This document shows positions 24,528 through 36,400 of a stretch of DNA of 36,758 nucleotides, one piece after another. The notes under the pieces were generated by a model. It did not search any database. It had not been told where the DNA came from and was given only the letters and a program-made list of their open reading frames with translations. The first letter of the stretch is position 1. The number at the start of each line of letters is the position of its first letter. Both the position numbers and the translations under genes were made by a program. The stretch comes from Saccoglossus kowalevskii (Eukaryota > Hemichordata > Enteropneusta > Harrimaniidae). The stretch lies in contig NW_003112485.1 in the NCBI RefSeq assembly GCF_000003605.2, forward strand, positions 75,468 to 112,225. The letters run 5' to 3'.

Positions 24528-24547
24528 AACGACTCGCCAACCCCTGC
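24528..24547 (-). mobile_element. Second copy of the GGGTTGGCG retroposon-like motif
   Basis: The minus strand reads GGGTTGGCGAGTCGTTCATT, matching 19568-19587 with one substitution and followed again by a T/A-rich end. The sequence before it differs from the first copy, so only the 3' end appears conserved. Confidence 0.45.
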
Positions 24548-24835
24548 ATATATAATGATTACCTCAATGGCTCTACCGGAAACTCTGTATTATGGGCCAT
24601 AGAAATTAATCAATATTGTTGGCAAAATTTAGTTAACATCTCTTTCAATTTTTGAATAAATTAAAAAATCAATAGCGTTGTACTGATTGAAAGCTGACGT
24701 ATTCTGGCCCTCTTTCCTATAATAGAACTCCTTAAACTACATAATTTGCGTTATTAGTTTACTTATGATCATGTGGTTAAATAAAATAACACTGTTGTAC
24801 GGAGGCATTGATGGCACTTTGCTGGCGTGGCTCTC

Positions 24836-25060
24836 AGATTTTCCAACATACACCATATGATTATAACTTACATGTGGCGGGTATCACATGTGGAGCAGGT
24901 ACTGTTTCCACCTGGCATCAATTCATATATACCACGGATTCCACATATCTTTTACATACTGATTTGACAATGTTGTGTAATGTATTTGTTAGTTTGTTGT
25001 TCTCTTGGATTGTTTGTATAGAATATGTTATAAAAGTCCCCGAACATATACTTCGAAATA
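24836..25060 (+). mobile_element. Probable ancient retroposon fragment
   Basis: ACATGTGGCGGGTATCACAT, then GTGGAGCAGGTACTGTTTCC and ACCTGGCATC, then a T/G-rich stretch with TGTGTAATGTATTTGTTAG. From memory this order resembles a dispersed repeat that is very common in bivalve genomes (GGTATC-CATGTGGAGCAGG, then an ACCTG-type block, then a T-rich tail). I cannot verify this here. A 101-codon ORF runs through it but has no protein-like features. Confidence 0.4.
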
Positions 25061-25160
25061 CGATGATGCTGTACACACGTTGCATAAGCGTTGAAATAAA
25101 ATATACATACTAAAATAGTGGAAGGTGGATCCTGTAGTGTCTGTCACATCGTCCATTGTG

Positions 25161-25180
25161 TGACCTCTGACCTCTGACTC
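25161..25180 (-). promoter_or_regulatory. DR1 nuclear-receptor-type motif
   Basis: TGACCT C TGACCT (25161-25173), on the minus strand AGGTCA-N-AGGTCA, is a perfect direct repeat with one-base spacing. It is followed by a third, degenerate half-site, TGACTC, at the same spacing. DR1 is the established site type for HNF4, COUP-TF and RXR heterodimers. No neighbouring gene was recognised. Confidence 0.4.
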
Positions 25181-25199
25181 AGCTTTGGCTATACATAAA

Positions 25200-26670
25200 G
25201 AGATAATTAGATATATGTAATGGAATATTATTTACCGCCACTAGACGTTTTTCAAGTGCTGTTGATTTCGAGAAAAAAATTAAAACCTAGCTTAGTGACT
25301 TAGAGAAAAGTGAGAGAGTAAAGAAGCCCCCCTCCCTCCAATTTTCATTACAACATCTCATGCAACTATCATCAATTTAAAGTTATGAAACAGGAGATTC
25401 CTAATTGATACAGAGAGTCTTATCACAAATATTATATAGATAATGTTAAAATAAAAACATAGATAGACAAACAAGTTGTATAAGGAAAATACAAGTTTGT
25501 CAACATAATGCAACTACAAGAACGTTGCTTAGATTTATCAGTGATAGATAGGTGATAAGAAGACAAAGATATGTTTTTTTTCATAAGAATGGATACAAGG
25601 AAAGTAATGGTAAGGGACATGAATGGTCTTACGGCATCCGATTTGTTTTGTCGTTCACTCTATACCGTACTAACTGAATTAAATGTGAAAGCTAAATGCC
25701 GGTTTAATAATGCAATTTAATATTTTGTTCAACAACCATTTTCTTAGTTCAGAAAAAATCAATATTCAATTACGTTTCACATAAAATGAATAACCGGTGT
25801 ACCTTTGATGGTGATTTTATGAAAATGTAACTAGGGGGCATTGACAAGGAATATTAAGCCAGTCAGTTAATTGTTGTACAGGAAGATAAGTCAACTACAC
25901 AAATTAAAAGAAAAGATTGAATATCAGTTTAAATTATTATATAACCTGTAGTTAACAACAAATGCATTAATATAAAACTACAACCCTAGAAAGCAAAGGT
26001 AGACAAAACAAACATTTACACATTATTTTGAAAATAATTTATGAAATCGTTACTTATAAGTTTGTACTATGGAGTAACTACGGGCGTGCTTTATGAAGCA
26101 ATCCCACATAACCCACATTTGAATCGCTTAGAACTCTCTTTTTTCACTCATTAGTATCAAAACATCGAGGAGACCAAGTCCTGCAGTTATATAGTCCAGC
26201 GTGATCCGTGACATTTTGAGCTATTTGCCTTGCAGATAATCACTAAACACTGAATTAATTGGTAGTAGGCTTTGTAGTATTACGGTTTCAATCAGAGTGT
26301 ATTCGTGATAAGCCATCTGTGCCCATCAACGTTTCCTGAAAGCTTGAAGTAAAAATCATTTTAGACGTCAACAGTATACATTACATTATAATATTTATAC
26401 TAGCAAGTATTAGCAAAATATGGTTTTGCAATATTATTGGGAATGATGTAAAATCGTCATAAATTATTGAATGAAGGAAATTATTTTGTAAACACGCTCC
26501 CTGTATCATGTAACATTGTTTATTATTTTTACAAACAAAGTACAATAAATTTGTACTTTTCATAAAATAACTTTTAACATGTAGCAAATGGAAAGGATGT
26601 CTATTTGTTCCAAATTTAACAAGCACATTATAGAACGCATATTTAAATGCGTGCAAATAAATCACATAGC
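25200..26670. other. Intergenic DNA, nothing recognised
   Basis: AT-rich sequence between the DR1 motif and the minisatellite. A 131-codon minus-strand ORF (26381-26776) partly overlaps the edge of the array and looks like chance. No other feature is supported. Confidence 0.5.
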
Positions 26671-26675
26671 AAATT

Positions 26676-26728
26676 ATGTCACCCGAAAGTTGTGACATGG
26701 GACACGGGAGGTCACGCTCCCATGTCAC
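26676..26728. repeat. Inverted repeats at left edge of the minisatellite
   Basis: GTGACATGGGA (26692-26702) and TCCCATGTCAC (26718-26728) form a perfect 11-bp inverted repeat with a 15-base loop. ATGTCAC at 26676-26682 can pair with the same left arm. The right arm is already part of the first minisatellite unit (CATGTCACTATG), so the left arm is an inverted unit fragment. Confidence 0.8.
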
Positions 26729-29700
26729 TATGTCATTATGCGTTATTTCGATGTGTTCGTGTGATGTCAGATCCACGTCAATGTCAGCTACTATGTATGA
26801 GTGAGATGTGTACGTGTGATGTCAGTGTCATGTCACTATGTATGAGTGAGATGTGTACGTGTGATGTCAGTGTCATGTCACTATGTATGAGTGAGATGTG
26901 TACGTGTGATGTCAGCGTCATGTCACTATGTATGCGTGAGATGTGTACATGTACGTGTGATGTCAGTGTCATGTCACTATGCACCAGTGAGACGTGTTCG
27001 TGTGATGTCAGTGACATGTCACTATGTATTAGTGAGATATGTACGTGTGAAGTCAGTGTCATGTCACTATGTATGAGTGAGTGAGATGTGTACGTGTGAT
27101 GTCAGTGTCATGTCATTATATATGAGTGAGATATGTAAGTGTGATGTCAGTGTCATGTCAATATGTATGAGTGAGATGTGTACGTGTGATGTCGGTGCCA
27201 TGTCACTATGCACCAGTGAGACGTGTTCGTGTGATGTCAGTGTCATGTCACAATGTATGCGTGAGATGTGTACGTGTGATGTCAGTGTCATGTCACTATG
27301 CACCAGTGAGACGTGTTCGTGTGATGTCAGTGTCATGCCACTATGTATGAGTGAGATATGTACGTGTGATGTCAGTGTCATGTCACTATGTATGAGTGAG
27401 ATGTGTACGTGTGATGTCAGTGTCATGTCACTATTTATGAGTGAGATGTGTACGTTTGATGTCAGTGTCATGTCAATATGTATGAGTGAGATGTGTACGT
27501 GTGATGTCGGTGCCATGTCACTATGCACCAGTGAGTCGTGTTCGTGTGATGTCAGTGTCATGCCATTATATATGAGTGAGATATGTAAGTGTGATGTCAG
27601 TGTCATGTCACAATGTATGAGTGAGATGTGTAAGTGTGATGTCAGTGTCATGTCACTATGTATGAGTGAGATGTGTAAGTGTGATGACAGTGTAATGTCA
27701 CTATGTATGAGTGAGACGTGTACGTGTGATGTCAGTGTCATGTCACTATGCATGAGTGAGATGTGTACGTGTGATGTCAGTGTTATGTCACTATGTATGA
27801 GTGAGATCTGTACGTGTGATGGCAGTGTCATGTCCCTATGTATGAGTGAGATATGTACGTGTGATGTCAGTATCATGGCACAATGTATGAGTGAGATGTG
27901 TACGTGTGATATCAGTGTCATGTCCCTATGTATGAGTGAGATATGTACGTGTGATGTCAGTATCATGGCACAATGTATGAGTGAGATGTGTACGTGTGAT
28001 GTCAGTGTCATATCACTATGTATGAATGAGATGTGTACGTGTGATGTCAGCGTCATGTCACTATGTATGAGTGAGACGTGTACGTGTGATGTCAGTGTCA
28101 TGTCACTATGTATGAGTGAGACGTGTACGTGTGATGTCAGTGTCATGTCACTATGTATGAGTGAGATGTGTCCGTGTGATGGCAGTGTCATGTCCCTATG
28201 TATGAGTGAGATATGTACGTGTGATGGCAGTGTCATGTCCCTATGTATGAGTGAGATATGTACGTGTGATGTCAGTGTCATGTCCCTATGTATGAGTGAG
28301 ATATGTACGTGTGATGTCAGTGTCATGGCACAATGTATGAGTGAGATGTGTCCGTGTGATGGCAGTGTCATGTCCCTATGTATGAGTGAGATATGTACGT
28401 GTGATGGCAGTGTCATGTCCCTATGTATGAGTGAGACGTGTACGTGTGATGTCAGTGTCATGTCACTATGTATGAGTGAGATGTGTAAGTGTGATGACAG
28501 TGTAATGTCACTATGTATGAGTGAGACGTGTACGTGTGATGGCAGTGTCATGTCCCTATGTATGAGTGAGATATGTACGTGTGATGGCAGTGTCATGTCC
28601 CTATGTATGAGTGAGACGTGTACGTGTGATGTCAGTGTCATGTCACTATGTATGAGTGAGATGTGTAAGTGTGATGACAGTGTCATGTCCCTATGTATGA
28701 GTGAGATATGTACGTGTGATGGCAGTGTCATGTCCCTATGTATGAGTGAGACGTGTACGTGTGATGTCAGTGTCATGTCACTATGTATGAGTGAGATGTG
28801 TAAGTGTGATGACAGTGTAATGTCACTATGTATGAGTGAGACGTGTACGTGTGATGTCAGTGTCATGTCACTATGCATGAGTGAGATGTGTACGTGTGAT
28901 GTCAGTGTTATGTCACTATGTATGAGTGAGATCTGTACGTGTGATGGCAGTGTCATGTCCCTATGTATGAGTGAGATATGTACGTGTGATGTCAGTATCA
29001 TGGCACAATGTATGAGTGAGATGTGTACGTGTGATATCAGTGTCATGTCCCTATGTATGAGTGAGATATGTACGTGTGATGTCAGTATCATGGCACAATG
29101 TATGAGTGAGATGTGTACGTGTGATGTCAGTGTCATATCACTATGTATGAGTGAGACGTGTACGTGTGATGTCAGTGTCATGTCACTATGTATGAGTGAG
29201 ATGTGTACGTGTGATGTCAGTGTCATGTCACTATGTATGAGTGAGATGTGTCCGTGTGATGGCAGTGTCATGTCCCTATGTATGAGTGAGATATGTACGT
29301 GTGATGGCAGTGTCATGTCCCTATGTATGAGTGAGATATGTACGTGTGATGTCAGTGTCATGTCCCTATGTATGAGTGAGATATGTACGTGTGATGTCAG
29401 TGTCATGGCACAATGTATGAGTGAGATGTGTACGTGTGATGTAAAAGTCATGTCACTATGCATGAGTAAGATGTGTACGTGTGATGTCAGTGTCATGTCA
29501 CTATGTATGAGTGAGATGTGTCCGTGTGATGGCAGTGTCATGTCCCTATGTATGAGTGAGATATGTACGTGTGATGTCAGTGTCATATCACTATGTATGA
29601 ATGAGATGTGTACGTGTGATGTCAGTGTCATGTCACTATGTATGAGTGAGACGTGTACGTGTGATGTCAGTGTCATGTCACTATGTATGAGTGAGACGTG

Positions 29701-31970
29701 TACGTGTGATGTCAGTGTCATGTCACTATGTATGAGTGAGATGTGTACGTGTGATGTCAAAGTCATGTCACTATGTATGAGTAAGATGTGTACGTGTGAT
29801 GTCAGTGTCATGTCACCATGTATGAGTGAGATGTGTACGTGTGATGTCAGTGTCATTCACAATGCATCAGTGAGATGTGTACGTGTGATGTCAGTGTCAT
29901 GGCACAATGCATCAGTGAGATGTGTACATGTGATATAAGTGTCATGTCACCATGTAGGAGTGAGATGTGTACGTGTGATGTCAGTGTCATGGCACATTGC
30001 ATCAGTGAGATGTGTACGTGTGATATCAGTGTCATGTCACTATGCATGAGTGAGATGTGTACGTGTGATGTCAGTGTCATGTCACAATGCACCAGTGAGA
30101 TGCATACGTGTGATGTCAGTGTCATGTCACAATGCACCAGTGAGACGTATTCGTGTGATGTCAGTGTCATGTCACTACACATGAATGAGATGTGTACGTG
30201 TTATGTCAGTGTCATGTCACTATGCATCAATGAGATGTGTACGTGTGATGTCAGTGTCACGTCACTATGCATGAGTGAGATGTGTACGTGTGATGTTAGT
30301 GTCATATCACTATACATGAGTGAGATGTGTACGTGTTATGTCAGTGTCATGTCACAATGCCTCAGTGCGATGTGTACGTGTGATGTGAGTGTCATGGCAC
30401 AATGCATCAGTGAGATGTGCACGTGTCATATCAGTGTCATGTCACTATGCATGAGTGTGACGTGTTCGTGTGATGTCAGTGTCATATCACCATGTATGAG
30501 TGAGATGTGTACGTGTGATGTCAGTGTCACGTCACTTTGCATGAGTGAGATGTGTACGTGTGATGTTAGTGTCATATCACTATACATGAGTGAGATGTGT
30601 ACGTGTTATGTCAGTGTCATGTCACAATGCCTCAGTGCGATGTGTACGTGTGATGTGAGTGTCATGGCACAATGCATCAGTGAGATGTGCACGTGTCATA
30701 TCAGTGTCATATCACTATGCATGAGTGAGATGTGTACATGTTATGTCAGTGTCATGTCACAATGCATCAGTGATATGTGTACGTGTGCTGTCAGTGTCAT
30801 GTCACAATGCATCAGTGAGATGCGTACGTGTGATGTCGGTGCCATGTCACTATGCACCAGTGAGTCGTGTTCGTGTGATGTCAGTGTCATGCCATTATAT
30901 ATGAGTGAGATATGTAAGTGTGATGTCAGTGTCATGTCACAATGTATGAGTGAGATGTGTACGTGTGATGTCAGTGTCATGTCACTATGTATGAGTGAGA
31001 TGTGTACGTGTGATGTCAGTGTCATGTCACTATGCATGAGTGAGATGTGTACGTGTGATGTCAGTGTCATGTCACTATGTATGAGTGAGATGTGTACATG
31101 TGATATCAGTGTCATCTCACAATGCATCAGTGAGATACGTAGTGTGATATCAGTGTTATGTCGATATGCATGAGTGAGATGTGTACATGTGATGTCAGTG
31201 TCATGTCACTATGTATGAGTGAGATGTGTACGTGTGATGACAGTGTAATGTCACTATGTATGAGTGAGACGTGTACGTGTGATGTCAGTGTCATGTCACC
31301 ATGTATGAGTGAGATGTGTACGTGTGATGTCAGTGTCATTCACAATGCATCAGTGAGATGTGTACGTGTGATGTCAGTGTCATGGCACAATGCATCAGTG
31401 AGATGTGTACATGTGATATAAGTGTCATGTCACCATGTAAGAGTGAGATGTGTACGTGTGATGTCAGTGTCATGTCACAATGCATCAGTGAGATGTGCAC
31501 GTGTGATATCAGTGTCATGTCACTATGCATGAGTGAGATGTGTACGTGTGATGTCAGTGTCATGTCACAATGCACCAGTGAGATGCATACGTGTGATGTC
31601 AGTGTCATGTCACAATGCACCAGTGAGACGTGTTCGTGTGATGTCAGTGTCATGTCACTATGCACCAGTGAGATATGTACGTGTGATGTCAGTGTCATGT
31701 CACTATGCATGAATGAGATGTGTACGTGTGATGTCAGTGTCATATCACTATGCATGAGTGAGATATGTACGTGTGATGTCAGTGTCTTGTCACTATGCAT
31801 CAATGAGATGTGTACGTGTGATGTCAGTGCCATGTCACTATGTATGAGTGAGATGTGTACGTGTGATGACAATGTCATGACACTACACATGAATGAGATG
31901 TGTACGTGTGATGTCAGTGTCATGTCACAATGCATCAGTGAGACGTGTACGTGTGTTGTCAGTGTCATAT
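26720..31970. repeat. Minisatellite, about 115 copies of a 45-bp unit
   Basis: The unit reads, in pieces, ATGTCACTATGTATGAGTGA, GATGTGTACGTGTGATGTCA and GTGTC. At 45 bases (15 codons) with no stop in one frame per strand, it yields antiparallel ORFs of over 900 codons: plus strand (MSLCMSEMCTCDVSV)n, minus strand (MTLTSHVHISLIHSD)n. Variants cluster by position. CACCAGTGAGACGTG units are common before 27560. TGTCCCTATG and GATGGCAGTG units lie at about 27820-29560. TGCATCAGTGAG and TGCACCAGTGAG units predominate after 29860. Indels occur at about 27071 (extra GTGA), 29855 and 31339 (the same 1-base loss) and 31140 (2-base loss). The first unit, about 26720-26790, is degenerate. Most unit variation changes amino acids in the plus frame, which argues against a maintained protein. 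Confidence 0.97.
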
Positions 31971-33414
31971 CTTGTGAATTAATACCATCTCCGCATATTA
32001 TAGAGCACTATTTAATTTCAACAGCTTTTCCCACTTGGATGTATTATTTTGAAAGGTACATCATTGAACAGTTTCTGATATCACATAAGCTCGACAAAAA
32101 GAGTCGATAGTATAAAGTGAATTTATTCAATTATTATTTAAGAATGTGACCCAGACTAATGTTCATTTATTATTAAAATTACATTTGACATGCAAGATGA
32201 CATTCAACTATACATATATAATATATACTGAGTTATCTCTGAATGTGTTTTTGTTTAATTTAGTATCCCAATATTGAAGATCGTCATCTAATCACCATAT
32301 GGTAATAATTAATGTTTACAATGCGATTAGAAATTACTGGAAACAATGACTTTTCAAACTTCAATAATATATATGACAACGACAGTACGTTTAAAATGAC
32401 AGTGTGTATCAAATCTTAAAAGGCAGTAAGCAGCAACTTCATTTTTTCACAATAAATTGAAGTACCAATTTCCGTGTTATATAAATTGTGACGTATTGAC
32501 ACAAAACCGTTTAAATCACATGTACGACAAATGCCGACGTCATAAACAGGCTGAGCTGGGCTTCTGCATATTAGGCCTGAAGGGCCTGTCGTTGAATTAT
32601 TTTCTCTATAAGCCCTCGAGAGAGTCGGCTTGTTTGAGCAGACAGTAGCTCCTGGCAAACTCGGATTACTCAAATACGAATCCAATAACTATGATAGAAA
32701 AGTAGTGATTTAGAAGTAGCGTGGATACAATCACACTTACGTATATACACAGCTTCAACCACTCATAAGAGTCAATTCCCTTTCATATATTGAACGGTGA
32801 TTTATAATGTAACTGTCACACAGGAAGTGAAACTCATACGTGCGTACATCAGTTTCTCTCTAACTTGAGATGACACCTCGCGGCGAAGTGGCCTTTGCTC
32901 TGCTTCATCTGTCGCCGCAAATATGTATCGCCTTAGTGATATTTTTTATACAACATAATGACCATTCAATTTACTTTCACACTGTGGTTGCTTTTTCCAT
33001 TCTCTGAGAAAACTGTGCTACTGACGTGTAACATATTTAGGTGACATTCCAGTGTACGGGAAACAGAATTTCTGTGCAGTTTTTTTGTTAATACCATAGT
33101 CATTGTTCAATGTGCAATCCACAGAATATTCACCAACCCCATCTGGCGTTGAAGTTTCAATGATATACGAACACGAAAATTACAATCAAAGAAAACCGAA
33201 TCGCAATAACGTCACACGTGTATTGTTATTATTAGTACCTTTTACTACAATTGCTGAATTTACTACAATACAATCTCATAATGGAAATTGGCAAATAACT
33301 TATGTTTTTGACATAACCTTTAACATGCCGTGCTCAGCCACGCACAGTAAACTCAACATAATAAAAACGAAGCACTTATATTTTTAAAGTACTGCTATGC
33401 TAAGTCAATCTCAA
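31971..33414. other. Intergenic DNA after the minisatellite
   Basis: The array stops abruptly at GTGTCATATC (about 31970). The next 1.4 kb holds no recognisable gene. A somewhat GC-richer segment at 32520-32660 (GGGCTTCTGCATATTAGGCC) could be a transposon remnant, but I cannot classify it. Confidence 0.45.
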
Positions 33415-33415
33415 T

Positions 33416-33490
<75 letters not shown>
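33415..33490. repeat. (TTTA)19 microsatellite
   Basis: A perfect 76-base run of TTTA. It may be an expanded retroposon tail (TAAA on the minus strand), but no SINE-like body was seen on the left or right. Confidence 0.95.
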
Positions 33491-36400
33491 GTTATTGTTC
33501 ACTGATGTTGATTTTTTATTTTGATGTCAAAATTACAGAAATTACTTAGACAAGTAGGTAGCGCACGTTGCAATAATTGGCATTGATTCGTTTTTTATTA
33601 GTTTATTGTACTTGAACAGTTGAGCAGACACGTGAAAACAAAATTCTGCACAATTGGTCATCGTTAAATGTACACCAGACACCAATTTAACTACTTGTCT
33701 AATTAATTTCGATCAGGACTAAAAGATATCTAAACTTTGTGTATCTGAACAATTCCGGTGACTACACAAGCTGTTGTATTGCAAATTGCAACTCTACCTT
33801 GTCTCAGGTGGGCTCTATAGTTTTATAACAGACGTATAAATTGTTAGTCTTAATCGTGCCTCAAACGCTTCACATGCAAGCTTACGTCATATGTGCCTGT
33901 ACTACATAACTAGACCTATCGTAGGATAAACGATGTTTGATTTCCGTTAAAATGGATTTATTTTGAGGCAAAATACTGTCAATGGCAGTTCTCAAATAAA
34001 TTGATTGGATTAATGTCATGCTAAAACGCACAACATAACCAGGTATTACCCTGCTTTCCATACTCATTGAGCTTCCTGTCACGAGACTGTGTGGTTGTTG
34101 TGACTGCTCGTCGAGAATCAACTACCAATTGAAAGCACAATATATATAAATACATTAATAGTTTTATTGTTTTGCTTTACTGTACTGTAACTTTCTAGTT
34201 ACAGCGTTTTTCATTTTATTCGCGAAAATAATGTCCACTACAGGCAATATACATTTAAAAAATAAACTTGTTCTATTTTCTAATGCGAAATTCACCCTAA
34301 GACGATTAGCAACAAAATAGGCCAATAAAACAATATTTCACGTTTCCTTGACGGAGCCATTAATTTGAAATAACGTATTAACACGCATTTATTACTATTA
34401 GTAACACGAAATGGATAAACAATTTAACCACATCACCGTATCATTCTGAATATAAAGCAGCTTGGTCCATGCTTTGATTTATTTTTCACTTGAACGATTC
34501 GCATACGTTACATAGACTCGACGAAACACTGCATGCCGTTTCTGTGATTGATGAAATTGCGCGTCACTATAAAGTGCATTCAAGTTCACTGCCTTATTTC
34601 TAATTATATATACCACGGGGCAAACAGTGAAATTCGATATGTTCAATCTCCTGCACATGTAACTATAAGAGTTGCAGGGGCACAGTAAACATCGGGGAAT
34701 ACTACACACATGTAAACATATTCGAGTTAACTATCCTGGCGTGTCAATGTCTTTATTAATGTCCTATAAAGCGTGAAAGGAACTATTCGATGATTTGTGG
34801 AGTAAAATAAATTTTACAATGTACAGAATCTGTCATAAATTGTAATTGTTATTAACGTTCTAAAAAAGATTTTTGAGCAACTAAACACTGATTGTATATG
34901 TTATTATATATTATATGTGCGCACAATGAATGCTTGATATTTATTTCGTTCTCGATTTGGTGTATAATTCCTTCTAAAACTCAGAAGTATGTAATTTATT
35001 AAAATTATTTTCAAAATTATCTTTAAAACTATAATGTTACACATAGACTTATTCATTGTCCCAGGCTTTGCGCGGCGATGCTCGATTATATGGACACGTA
35101 GCAACAGCCATTGTTGTCAGTGATTAGATATTTTTTTAAATGTCTACCATGATTCAGCAAAAAACGAAAGGTGGTACTATAGCTGAGATGACATCTCGTT
35201 CTGTAAACGTTCGTCCATTGTCAAACCAACAAATGATATGCTCAAACCATGGCACAATATTAGAATATGATTTATTTGTTTAAATAATTCACTAAATCCA
35301 ATGCAAATTTTGTAATTTGAAAATGAATCAAGTGCAATTCATACCAAGTCATCATTACTGATGCATCAAACTAACAGGGTAACGATTGCACCCCCCCCCC
35401 CCCACTACTCGATTCGGAAACGCTATTTGTGAGACTTTTATTGTTTTTATTTGAACCAGTATTAACCACGTCTTATGCTGCAGGAACACAAATAACAACT
35501 TTCTGAAGTTAATGTTTCCATACCCAGCCTTGTGATAGATCAAGCCATCACATTCGGACAATATGATAATTCAAATTAGAACCGGTAGATGGTGGTTGAT
35601 CATTGGTCCGGTTAATTCCTGTTCACAGTGCGCAAATATCTCTGAGACAAGGAATGACTCTGCACTGTGGTCTGATTGGTTGTTCGTTTTAGCCACACTA
35701 TGACACTTGGAGGCGCTTTTTATTTGAAGAAACTAACCTACCAATAGGTGCAAAGGAGATCAGGTCACGAGTCATTACATATATTTTACACATGCATTGT
35801 ATCCATGTTCGTTTACATTTCTGAATAGTGTGTTTTAACAACGCACAATTTGGGGTTAGTAATTTGGAGCGACATGACAGCAATTTTGCTTACCTCTAAT
35901 TATGCAATTCCGACATCTTGTTTAAAATAGAGAAGAGAAAGAAATCGCACCACGCAAAGTGAATGCCTTGATACATTCGAAGTTATCCTTGCTAGTCTTG
36001 TTTGTAGGAGTATCAAACTGTTAATATACGTCACTATGACGTTAATACACGTCACGGCAGCTGTGTGTGGAATTATTACGTTTGGCATGATTCTACAAAG
36101 AACACTGAAATGATGATATTACATCAATCCACAAAAAAATATTACATAGAAAAAAATCGTGACTATGTGAATACTCTCGGTTCATGCATGATTGAAGTCT
36201 AGCTGTTATACTAATATTAAGGAACATTTTGTTGTTTTGAGTTGATTCTATCAGTGTATGATGTTGTTAATTTATTTTTCATTCAAGACGGGGCCATGGT
36301 GCAATCGATGACGATGTACTTATTTCAGTAATTGGGGTCTAGGGAACTCTAATAACTTGACAGGGAGTAAATTTGTTATCTGTGTTGTTATATGATTGGT

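Noticed and set aside
26381-26776. 131-codon minus-strand ORF
   Set aside because: It starts inside the degenerate edge of the minisatellite and runs into ordinary AT-rich DNA; no family features.
27067-29856. 929-codon minus-strand ORF as a His-rich repeat protein gene
   Set aside because: Same reason as its plus-strand partner; no start context, signal peptide or flanking unique coding sequence supports it.
27077-29938. 953-codon plus-strand ORF as a Cys-rich repeat protein gene
   Set aside because: It arises from a stop-free phase of a 45-base unit. An equally long ORF exists on the other strand, indels shift the phase, and most changes between units are non-synonymous.
32416-32685. 89-codon minus-strand ORF as a transposon protein fragment
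   Set aside because: The segment is slightly GC-richer, but I could not match it to any reverse transcriptase, endonuclease or transposase motif.
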